Source: CAYILC01 sp964364145 (GTDB lineage: Bacteria; Patescibacteriota; Microgenomatia; UBA1400; UBA12028). From it: a stretch of 7,424 bases of DNA. Below are positions 1 to 5,843 of the stretch, in pieces. Numbering within the stretch: the first letter of the stretch is position 1; each line of letters begins with the position of its first letter. The notes under the pieces are model-generated. The model worked only from the letters and a program-made list of their open reading frames with translations, did no database searches and was not told the origin of the DNA. Where the stretch lies: contig CAYILC010000045.1 in NCBI GenBank assembly GCA_964364145.1, forward strand, positions 1-7,424. Direction: 5' to 3'. The position numbers and the translations under genes were made by a program.

Positions 1-708
1 CACGCCCCAGTGTTACTTTTACACGTTTTGGTTGGTACTGGTAAAACGAACTTTGCGTTTTCATTGGCGGTAGCGCTTGGGAGAAAAATTGTCCGTATCC
101 CATTTGGCGGTATGGGTTCTGCAAAGGATCTGCGTGGTCAGTCGCGCCTTCATTTGGAATCAGAGCCAGGCGATATTATTAAGTCTTTACGCCAAGCGGG
201 TGTTCGTAATCCCGTCATCCTCCTCGATGAAATCGACCGTGTTGCCGATGAAGCTCGTGGCGAGATTATGGGCGTGCTGGTTGAGTTATTGGATCCAGAA
301 CAAAACAGCGGGTTTAAAGATAACTATATTGACTATCCTTTCAATTTAAGCGAGGCAATTTTTCTGGCAACCTGTAACAATACCGAGAAAATCGCGACCG
401 CGGTGTTTGATCGGTTAGAGGTAATCGAAATGCCCTCATATACAGACAAAGAAAAAATCGAGATCGGCCGAAATTATTTATTGCCACAAGCAATGAAAGA
501 AGCCGGTTTAGATACTACACATTTAACAATTGCCGACGACATTTGGCCATTAATTGTTCGCCCGCTTGGATTTGATGCGGGTATTCGTACGCTACAGCGC
601 ACTATTAAAGGTGTTGCTCGTAAAGTGGCGCGGCAGATTGTTGAAGGATCGATACAAAAAGTGGAGTTAACGCAAACAAATATAAAGGACTATCTGCCCC
701 AGTATTAA
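1..708 (+). CDS. Lon-like AAA+ ATPase lacking the protease domain (5' partial)
   Basis: The reading frame is open from base 1, so the true start lies upstream; 235 residues are visible. The sequence follows the Lon ATPase module. It has a Walker A at residues 9-16 (VLVGTGKT), a Walker B ILLDE at about 73-77, the Lon-typical stretch LLDPEQNSGFKDNY, sensor-1 asparagines near 126-127, an arginine-finger-like FDRLEVIEM, and a sensor-2/lid segment GIRTLQRTIKGVARKVARQI. Lon would continue into a Ser-Lys protease domain of about 200 residues after the lid, but here a TAA stop comes directly after KDYLPQY. Two oddities are visible. The first Walker A glycine is Val, and pore-loop 1, normally TYIG before PG in Lon, reads LHLE, so the translocating Tyr is missing. 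The protein is therefore probably an ATP-driven remodeller or a divergent unfoldase rather than a self-contained protease. The next gene follows after 3 nt, suggesting one operon. The family is clear; the function is not. Confidence 0.85.
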   Translation, partial: HAPVLLLHVLVGTGKTNFAFSLAVALGRKIVRIPFGGMGSAKDLRGQSRLHLESEPGDIIKSLRQAGVRNPVILLDEIDRVADEARGEIMGVLVELLDPEQNSGFKDNYIDYPFNLSEAIFLATCNNTEKIATAVFDRLEVIEMPSYTDKEKIEIGRNYLLPQAMKEAGLDTTHLTIADDIWPLIVRPLGFDAGIRTLQRTIKGVARKVARQIVEGSIQKVELTQTNIKDYLPQY

Positions 709-711
709 GAT

Positions 712-1539
712 ATGAATGTAAGAGAGCCCTTGGGACAATATACACAAGAAACTTGGCGGAATATTGACTATCTGGATAAAGTACGGATGAAGTTTGTTCG
801 TAGAAGGTTAAAGAAAGACAGATCTCTTATTCCTGAAAAACTTGGTCCTTTGATACAGTCCAGGGTACGTGAAGCCATAGAATTTGCGCTAAAACAACCT
901 GAAGGTTTATTCGCCAAAGGCACAGCAAAAAACAGGATCGTGGTGAGAGTTAGAGATGCCTCTCATGTCATTCCATTCATTGAAAAAGCTATGTTTGATG
1001 AATTTTTGACAATACTTGCAAAAGATGATGGGAACGTGACAGTAGATAAAGAGATGATGTTTTTCTTTGATCCAAGGCTTTTAAACATGACATTGGTTGA
1101 TCGGGATACTGGAAAACCACTTCCTTTGGAAAATGCAGGTAGCCACGAATTACAACATTTTTTTGCAGCACAAAATTTAGGTGCAAATAATGGATATATA
1201 ATGATCACTCTTTACTGGGAACAGAATCATGGAAAACAGCAGTTGAGTTGTGAACTTGGATTATATGATCCTGATATTATTAATAGTAATCTAGAAAAGA
1301 AAAATCTCGTTGAAATACTTACAGCTCCAGAAACTCCATCAGCAGATGATTATTTTTTAGCATATAGGTCATGTGAAGGAAATCTAATTTCTGAAATCCA
1401 GTGGTGGATAAACTATCGTTTTGGTGGAAAGATGGTGGCAGGCGAAGTAATGAAAAAGGCCTTTGATCAGTGGGAAGCCAATCTTGAAGAAAGAATTCAA
1501 CGCAGGAAAATGGAATTACAAAAGGTTAAATATGACTAA
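712..1539 (+). CDS. Unrecognised 275-residue protein with an HExxH motif
   Basis: I do not recognise this family. The ATG lies 3 nt after the stop of the Lon-like ATPase and has no Shine-Dalgarno sequence, so translation is probably coupled to that gene. The N-terminal 40 residues are strongly basic (KFVRRRLKKDR). Strand-rich stretches follow (RIVVRVRD, MMFFFDPRLL, GYIMITLYWEQ), and the C-terminus from about residue 245 is a charged, probably helical tail. No signal peptide or membrane segment is apparent. Residues 145-149 read HELQH in the context AGSHELQHFF, which fits the zinc-metallopeptidase pattern HExxH. A third ligand is not obvious: E170 and E181 are candidates, but they lie in what looks like beta strand rather than the helix expected for gluzincins. 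The gene is visibly AT-rich, with AGA/AGG arginine and ATA isoleucine codons more frequent than in neighbouring housekeeping genes. Its last 8 bases overlap the UDG start. It is a real gene by length and packing; a peptidase role is only a hypothesis. Confidence 0.75.
   Translation: MNVREPLGQYTQETWRNIDYLDKVRMKFVRRRLKKDRSLIPEKLGPLIQSRVREAIEFALKQPEGLFAKGTAKNRIVVRVRDASHVIPFIEKAMFDEFLTILAKDDGNVTVDKEMMFFFDPRLLNMTLVDRDTGKPLPLENAGSHELQHFFAAQNLGANNGYIMITLYWEQNHGKQQLSCELGLYDPDIINSNLEKKNLVEILTAPETPSADDYFLAYRSCEGNLISEIQWWINYRFGGKMVAGEVMKKAFDQWEANLEERIQRRKMELQKVKYD
1522..1525 (+). promoter_or_regulatory. Shine-Dalgarno-like site for the UDG gene
   Basis: AAGG lies 6 nt before the ATG at 1532. It supports that start over the in-frame TTG at 1463, which would place 23 extra residues with no family similarity ahead of the protein. 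The site lies within the end of the preceding gene, consistent with translational coupling. Confidence 0.5.
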
Positions 1540-2158
1540 TGCAGACAAGTTAAGAGAAGTTTGCCAGCAACTCGAAGCAGACTACAAAAAACTCCCGCTC
1601 GTTTCTTCCGCAAAAGACACCGTTCCTGGCGAGGGTAACCCAAATGCTGAAATTATGTTTATTGGTGAGGCCGCTGGTCGCAACGAGGCTCTGTTGCGAC
1701 GGCCGTTTGTTGGTTTGGCTGGCAAGTTGGTGGATAAACAACTAGAGGCAATCGGTATCCCACGCAAAGAGGTCTACATTAGCAATGTGGTGAAGTGTCG
1801 GCCGCCGGATAATCGTGATCCATTGCCGGAAGAGATCGCGGCGTTTGCGCCGTACCTAGATCGTGAAATTGAGATACTGGATCCAAAACTTATTGTGACT
1901 TTAGGGCGTTTTAGCATGGGCAAGTTTATTCCCGATGTCAAAATTAGTATGATTCATGGGCGTTTACACAAAGTGAAGTTCCAAGGAAAAATGCGATTTG
2001 TACTGCCGTTCTATCACCCCGCCGCCGCGCTTCGACAAGGAAAAGTGATGGATATGTTCATCGCGGACTTTAAAAAAGTTCAAAAGATTTTGGCGTATGC
2101 AAAGTCCAAAAAAGCAGAGATTGAGTTTGAAACAACTGTGCATGAGACACTGTTTTAA
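1532..2158 (+). CDS. udg: Family-4-type uracil-DNA glycosylase, Fe-S ligands mostly lost
   Basis: The enzyme removes uracil from DNA by cleaving the N-glycosidic bond, the first step of base-excision repair after cytosine deamination or dUMP incorporation. The 208-residue protein, near the usual family length of about 200, shows the family-4 signatures in order: VPGEGNPNAEIMFIGEAAG (motif A, about 31-49), RRPFVGLAGKL (56-66), VYISNVVKCRPPDNRDPLPEEI (81-102), PKLIVTLGRFSMGKF (118-132), and YHPAAALR (motif B, 161-168). Canonical members bind a [4Fe-4S] cluster through four cysteines. By ungapped local alignment these positions are Tyr18, Leu21, Cys89 and Phe105 here, so only the KCRPP cysteine remains. 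The fold probably persists without a cluster. The ATG overlaps the previous gene by 8 bp and has an SD-like AAGG 6 nt upstream. Assignment to the UDG family is firm; the subfamily is probably a divergent branch of family 4. Confidence 0.9.
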   Translation: MTNADKLREVCQQLEADYKKLPLVSSAKDTVPGEGNPNAEIMFIGEAAGRNEALLRRPFVGLAGKLVDKQLEAIGIPRKEVYISNVVKCRPPDNRDPLPEEIAAFAPYLDREIEILDPKLIVTLGRFSMGKFIPDVKISMIHGRLHKVKFQGKMRFVLPFYHPAAALRQGKVMDMFIADFKKVQKILAYAKSKKAEIEFETTVHETLF

Positions 2159-2160
2159 GG

Positions 2161-2166
2161 TAAAAT
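2161..2166 (+). promoter_or_regulatory. Putative -10 element, leaderless start at 2173
   Basis: TAAAAT, one mismatch from TATAAT, begins 3 nt after the UDG stop and is followed by exactly 6 nt and then the ATG at 2173. Transcription would begin at or beside the start codon. No Shine-Dalgarno sequence is well placed: the only AAGG, at 2157-2160, is 12 nt from the ATG. No convincing -35 is seen. The same geometry occurs at 5832-5837 (+) and 5775-5780 (-). Confidence 0.45.
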
Positions 2167-2172
2167 ACGGAT

Positions 2173-2430
2173 ATGAAAATTCAGGATATTATCATACAAA
2201 AACCGTACCTCGCCTGGTATGTAAAAGATCCTAAAAAACTCTCCGACGCATCTGTCCTTGAACATGTGTTAAATTACGGGAATTGGAGTGATGTTAAAGA
2301 ATTCATTCAGATAAAAGGTATCAAAGAAACTGCACAAATATTTACACAAAGTATAAAGCGAACTCGTTCTAACTATTTGCCTGAAGTCGAATCCTACTTT
2401 AAGAATTACTTTAACAAATATGCACACTAA
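2173..2430 (+). CDS. Small DUF6922-like protein, probable partner/antitoxin of the AbiEii-like gene
   Basis: This 85-residue soluble protein resembles, from memory of the family, the small DUF6922-type proteins often encoded just upstream of AbiEii/AbiGii-like nucleotidyltransferases. Shared features are an aromatic stretch near the N-terminus (YLAWYV, 12-17), a central HVLNYGNWSDVKEFI (31-45, compare the family's RVLxxGxxxDW pattern), a KGIKE turn, and a C-terminal aromatic helix (VESYFKNYF, 72-80). It is probably a small helical protein. Its 3' end overlaps the nucleotidyltransferase start by 11 bp, which points to coupled expression and fits an antitoxin-first, toxin-second order. The start is preceded by a TAAAAT hexamer with 6 nt spacing and no SD, so the mRNA may be leaderless. 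The gene is AT-rich compared with UDG and RNase J. The antitoxin role is inferred from order and size and not shown by any motif. Confidence 0.7.
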   Translation: MKIQDIIIQKPYLAWYVKDPKKLSDASVLEHVLNYGNWSDVKEFIQIKGIKETAQIFTQSIKRTRSNYLPEVESYFKNYFNKYAH

Positions 2431-3037
2431 TATTCTTTCTAGCAAACAACAAGAACTTTTGCCTTTGGTAAAACAATTCAGTGATGATTTTGGTTTGGTC
2501 GGAGGAACGGCGATTGCTCTCCATCTTGGTCATCGCCGATCAATCGACTTCGATCTTTTTCGTTCTACGTCGTTTAATATTCAAAACATTCGGTCGACTA
2601 TTATGAAGATGAAGAAATGGAAGATTGAACACACGTTTATTCAAGGTGAAGGCGAACTCACTATTCTGATAAATCAAGTAAAAATGACGTTTTTTCATTT
2701 TCCATACAACCTTCACTTTGATGATGATTTTCAGGGAATTATTCATATACCAGATTTGCTTACACTTGGGGCTATGAAAGTATTTGCACTTGGTCATCGG
2801 GCAAAATGGAAAGATTATGTTGATCTTTATTTTTTATTTCATCAATTTGATCTGAATGAATTATGCAAGAAAGCGGTAGAACTTTTTGGAACTCAGTTTA
2901 ATGAAAAATTATTTCGAGTTCAATTAGAATACTTTACCGACATTGATTACACAGAAGAAGTAGAATTTATGGAAGGTTTTGAGGTGTCTCAAAAAGAAGT
3001 CCATGAGTATCTAAAAAATATTAGTTTGCAGGAATAG
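2420..3037 (+). CDS. AbiEii/AbiGii-type nucleotidyltransferase (putative toxin)
   Basis: This 205-residue protein carries the landmarks of the AbiEii/AbiGii nucleotidyltransferase family. It has GLVGGTAIALHLGHRRS (25-41) followed by D43-F-D45-LF, the hG[G/S]...DxD metal and nucleotide-binding motif of the polymerase-beta fold. The downstream conserved lysines are at K120 (GAMKVFALGHR) and K131 (KWKDYVDLYFLF, 129-140), the latter in the typical KD-hxDL motif. Known relatives (AbiEii, MenT) are toxins of AbiE-type systems that use NTPs; MenT3 modifies tRNA 3' ends. All expected catalytic residues visible to me are intact, so the protein is probably active. The ATG lies inside the upstream small gene (11 bp overlap) without an SD, implying coupling. 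The stop is 6 nt before the RNase J start, so it may be co-transcribed with rnj. Codon use is AT-rich, consistent with an accessory or transferred module. A chromosomal, non-toxic housekeeping role cannot be excluded. Confidence 0.85.
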   Translation: MHTNILSSKQQELLPLVKQFSDDFGLVGGTAIALHLGHRRSIDFDLFRSTSFNIQNIRSTIMKMKKWKIEHTFIQGEGELTILINQVKMTFFHFPYNLHFDDDFQGIIHIPDLLTLGAMKVFALGHRAKWKDYVDLYFLFHQFDLNELCKKAVELFGTQFNEKLFRVQLEYFTDIDYTEEVEFMEGFEVSQKEVHEYLKNISLQE

Positions 3038-3040
3038 GAG
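3036..3040 (+). promoter_or_regulatory. Shine-Dalgarno site of rnj
   Basis: AGGAG lies 3 nt before the ATG at 3044. It partly overlaps the TAG stop (3035-3037) of the nucleotidyltransferase gene. Spacing is short, but the match is the strongest SD in the window and fixes the rnj start, which also agrees with the family N-terminus (RIIPLGGMG). Confidence 0.55.
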
Positions 3041-3043
3041 TAT

Positions 3044-4857
3044 ATGAAAAAACTGCGTATTATCCCCCTCGGTGGAATGGGCAACGTCACCAAAAATATG
3101 TTTGCCTATGAGTATGACGACGAAATTTTACTCGTCGATTGCGGAATTGGATTTCCGGAGCAGTATATGCTTGGGGTTGATGTGTTGATTCCGGATGTTT
3201 CGTATATACAAAAACGCTTACAAGAAGGGGCGAAAATTGTCGGCATGTGTTTAACACACGGTCACGATGATCATATCGCTGCGCTCCCGTATGTTCTGCC
3301 AATGCTCAACGTAGACTTTCCGATCTTTGGCTCTCCGCTCACCGCGGCATTCGCGATGGCGCGGATGGAGGACGGCGAGTATAAGCGCGAAGTCAATGTG
3401 TATGACGAGAGTCGCCCGCTCAAACTCGGGCGCTATTTTGAGGTAGATAATATTCGTGTTACCCACTCCGTCCCGGACACCAGACATCTAGTTATAAAAA
3501 CTCCCGAGGGTATCTGTTATCACGGTTCGGATTTTAAGTTCGACATGAGTCCGGTGGATGGAAAAGTCTCGGACTTTGGGAAGATCGCTATTGCAGGACA
3601 GGAGGGCGTGTTGTGTGCGCTTGTTGACTGTTTGCGCGTGGAGCGTGATGTCTGGGCTCCATCAGAATCAAGCATTTTTGAGACGTTAGAACGAGAAATT
3701 CGCGACTGCCAAGGAAAGTTTTTTGTCACGCTGATGAGCTCGAATATTCATCGTGTTCAGCTGGCGATTAATGTGGCGGCAGAGCATGGACGCAAGGTGG
3801 TGTTCATCGGCCGGTCAATCGAGAAAAACACCAAGGTTTCGGAAGAGCTCGGCATCTTGCGTATCCCGCGAGGTATCATCGTCAACAAAAAAAANNNNNN
3901 NNNNNNNNNNNNNNNNNNNNNNNNNNNNNNNNNNNNNNNNNNNNNNNNNNNNNNNNNNNNNNNNNNNNNNNNNNNNNNNNNNNNNNNNNNNNNNCGGAAG
4001 AGCTCGGCATCTTGCGTATCCCGCGAGGTATCATCGTCAACAAAAAAAATATGCAGGATTATCCGGATAACGAGCTGTGCATTATTATCGCCGGAAGCCA
4101 AGGTCAACCCGGTTCATCGCTAGTACGTGCGGTGTTTGGCGAGCATCCATTAATTTCTATCTCCAAAGCCGACAAAGTGGTGTTTAGTACAGAACCAATT
4201 CCAGGCAATGAAGGAAATGTGTACAGCACTATTGATGAACTCTCTCGCAACACCGTAGACGTTGCGTACTCGGATGTAGATCCTGGCCTTCACGTTTCCG
4301 GTCACGCCGGTTTGGTAGAACAGCAGTTGTTGATTTCATTAGTAAAAGCGCGCTACTTGTTGCCAATCGGCGGCACCGACCGCCATCGCGTGCAGTTCAA
4401 AAAAGTTGCATGTGGCTTAAACTATGCGCCAAGCGATGTTCTGCTTCCGGTTTCTGGTCAGGTTATCGAGTTTGAGTCTCAACATGTAAAGTTTGCCGAG
4501 AAGCTTTCGCTGAAGGAACTCATGGTTGATGGACTTCGCGTTGGCGATGTTGGCACGATCGTGCTTGCTGATCGCAAAACCATGGCCGAGGAAGGCATGG
4601 TGACGGTCATCATTCCAAAACACAAAGGCGCACTAGATACTGGTAACATTTTTGTGGCTAGTCGCGGATTTGTGTTTATGAAGCAGTCGGATGAAATGAT
4701 CGACGAGATTATAAAAACAACCGCGGCGGTTGTTCGTGAGAATCAGGACTTGGCCGAAGGAGAGATTCGAAAAAAGATCGAAAAGCAGTTGTCGCGACGA
4801 TTGGAAGAGGTCATCGGGAGAAAACCATTGATCGTTCCGGTGTTTATGGAGGTGTAG
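3044..4857 (+). CDS. rnj: Ribonuclease J (beta-CASP metallo-beta-lactamase RNase), interrupted by a scaffold gap
   Basis: RNase J is a cytoplasmic 5'-3' exo/endoribonuclease acting in mRNA decay and RNA maturation. As written the gene is broken by 100 Ns and its two halves are in different frames. The 55 nt before and after the gap are identical, and collapsing them (3044-3894 joined to 4050-4857) gives exactly 553 codons, a 552-residue protein matching the usual length of about 550-560. In that numbering the metal-binding motif HGHDDH is at 72-77, HSVPD at 141-145, SDFKFD at 162-167, the beta-CASP residue D195, GSQGQPGSS at 299-307, and HVSGH at 365-369. The C-terminal domain follows from about 430 to 552 (VGTIVLADRK, SRGFVFM). 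The motif-C histidine, normally in PVHGEYR, is replaced: the segment reads LPIGGTDRHR, with Gly391 at the expected position. The ATG has an AGGAG SD. The stop is 2 nt from the convergent GNAT-like gene. The family call is firm; the altered metal site makes the exact activity less certain. Confidence 0.93.
3840..3894 (+). repeat. 55-nt overlap copy, left of gap (assembly artefact)
   Basis: This segment, ending in eight As directly at the first N, is identical to 3995-4049. It encodes the RNase J stretch from about SEELGIL to VNKK. Because both copies abut the gap exactly, it is an unmerged contig overlap and not a biological duplication. Confidence 0.93.
3895..3994. other. Assembly gap of 100 Ns, spurious
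   Basis: Exactly 100 Ns separate two contig ends that share a 55-nt identical overlap. Removing the gap and one overlap copy restores the RNase J frame with no missing residue. The gap therefore holds no real sequence. The round length suggests a scaffolder placeholder, and 55 nt equals a common maximum k-mer in de Bruijn assemblers. Confidence 0.93.
3995..4049 (+). repeat. 55-nt overlap copy, right of gap (assembly artefact)
   Basis: This second copy of 3840-3894 starts at the first base after the Ns. An apparent internal start falls within it (4012), which would give a false 281-residue 'RNase J C-terminal' gene. Confidence 0.93.
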
Positions 4858-4859
4858 AG

Positions 4860-5768
4860 CTAAACATTCCTGCCGTAGACAAACTGTGGAGCAGGTTGTT
4901 GATTACCGCTTTTTTCATCGGGCTGATATGCCGACGCGTTTTCCCATGGGAAAAGAGTGTTCCAATTCAGAACATATACTGCACTCGGATTTTCTCGTTC
5001 TTTTTTCGTGTTGTCATATGGCATATTCCCAACTTTAATGAATCCGCACTCTTCTAATAAGTTCTTCGAAGGAATATTTAATTCCTCAACATAGGCAATT
5101 ATTGCTATTGGCTTTGTTTTCTTTTTCGCAGCTTCTACAGAATCTTGCATACCGCTGAGTCGAATCAATGTTTGACGTACTCCATTTGCAATGAGCCCTT
5201 TTTCTGCCTGCGGATATTTTGCAAAACTCAAGCTAAAAACATCAGTATCTTCATTAATACCCAGATCAGGAAACACTTCCTGTAGTCTTTTTGTCCGAGC
5301 AATGGGTCGTTTATCTTTTGTAGCTTCGCGGTATAAATAAGAAAATCCTACAAACTCTCCATGCTTTTCTGTGATGTTTAGACCTTGTTCAAATCGAGCA
5401 ATAGGAATAAGGACTCCATAATCAAAGTCTTCATCGGCATTTCTCATCCAGGATTCAATATCACGGTCTGAAGCTTCGTCAATTTCTGAGAGATCGGTCA
5501 AGTATTCTTGAACACGAGAATCTTCAAGCGTTTCACGCATGCGTTGAAGGTCTTCAGGATTAAATCGTTTTTTCCACGCTAAACGGATACCAATTGGCCT
5601 CTTCTCTTCTTTACTTGAAGGATATTGCGTGAGAATTACTTTCTCTTTTTTCTCCTTTTCATTGGTAATAGTGACTCTATCGATAGCACCTTGATCGGTA
5701 GTTGCATTATGTTGTTTCAATGCTTCAATAGATGTAAATTCTTTCATCTCACTCATTTGATCATGCAT
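4860..5768 (-). CDS. GNAT-like (N-acetyltransferase fold) protein of unknown substrate
   Basis: From the ATG at 5768 the protein has 302 residues. The first 65 or so are charged and probably disordered (a KEKKEK run). From about 60 on the pattern resembles a GNAT fold: EFVGFSYLYRE (138-148) as the central strand, then FSLSFAKYPQAEKGLIANGVRQTLIRL (178-204), reminiscent of motif A but without a clean Q/RxxGxG/A acetyl-CoA loop. The strongest match is IAIIAYVEELNIPSKNLLEECGFIKVG (221-247), the typical motif B (N..S..LLE..GF..VG). No membrane segment is seen. Donor binding may be weakened, and the substrate is unknown. The longest frame begins at a TTG (5786), but the ATG at 5768 is preferred because TATCAT stands exactly 6 nt before it, as at two other starts here; ATGs at 5756 and 5747 are alternatives. 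The gene is AT-rich, convergent with rnj (2 nt between stops) and divergent from ftsK. The fold call is moderate. Confidence 0.75.
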   Translation of the reverse strand: MHDQMSEMKEFTSIEALKQHNATTDQGAIDRVTITNEKEKKEKVILTQYPSSKEEKRPIGIRLAWKKRFNPEDLQRMRETLEDSRVQEYLTDLSEIDEASDRDIESWMRNADEDFDYGVLIPIARFEQGLNITEKHGEFVGFSYLYREATKDKRPIARTKRLQEVFPDLGINEDTDVFSLSFAKYPQAEKGLIANGVRQTLIRLSGMQDSVEAAKKKTKPIAIIAYVEELNIPSKNLLEECGFIKVGNMPYDNTKKERENPSAVYVLNWNTLFPWENASAYQPDEKSGNQQPAPQFVYGRNV

Positions 5769-5774
5769 TCGATC

Positions 5775-5780
5775 ATGATA
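5775..5780 (-). promoter_or_regulatory. Putative -10 element, leaderless start at 5768 (minus strand)
   Basis: On the minus strand TATCAT, one mismatch from TATAAT, is followed by 6 nt and then the ATG at 5768-5766. No Shine-Dalgarno sequence precedes this or the alternative starts at 5786 and 5756. No good -35 is visible. The divergent intergenic space to ftsK is 5769-5843, 75 bp. Confidence 0.4.
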
Positions 5781-5828
5781 TCGCAAAAAATATGACGGAT
5801 AAACCCCTAGTTTTTCTCAAGATACCTG

Positions 5829-5837
5829 TGGTAGACT
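5829..5837 (+). promoter_or_regulatory. Putative extended -10 of ftsK, leaderless start at 5844
   Basis: TGG-TAGACT forms a TGn-extended -10 with a TANNNT core at 5832-5837, followed by 6 nt and the ftsK ATG at 5844. The TAG inside the hexamer (5832-5834) is also an in-frame stop, so translation cannot start further upstream. No SD precedes the ATG beyond a weak TGGG 3 nt away. The -35 region (AGTTTTT near 5809-5815) is poor. Confidence 0.45.
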
Positions 5838-5843
5838 GGGTAC

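Noticed and set aside
1463..1531. Upstream TTG start for UDG adding 23 residues
   Set aside because: The extension lies within the preceding gene and matches nothing in the family; the ATG at 1532 has an SD-like AAGG at 6 nt.
3840..4049. The 55-nt direct repeat as a recombination or mobile-element duplication
   Set aside because: Both copies end exactly at the N run and removal of one restores a perfect gene, so a contig overlap explains it fully.
3044..4123. A single ORF reading through the Ns to 4123
   Set aside because: After the gap it is out of frame with RNase J and translates the 55-nt overlap in a wrong frame. The tail is an artefact of the 100-N spacer.
4869..4895. CCTGC/GCAGG inverted repeat as a terminator for rnj
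   Set aside because: The stem is only 5 bp with a 17-nt loop and no proper T-tract, and it lies in the 3' coding end of the opposite gene.
5769..5786. TTG start at 5786 for the GNAT-like gene
   Set aside because: No SD or promoter-like spacing supports it. The ATG at 5768 has the TANNNT-6 nt arrangement seen at two other starts.
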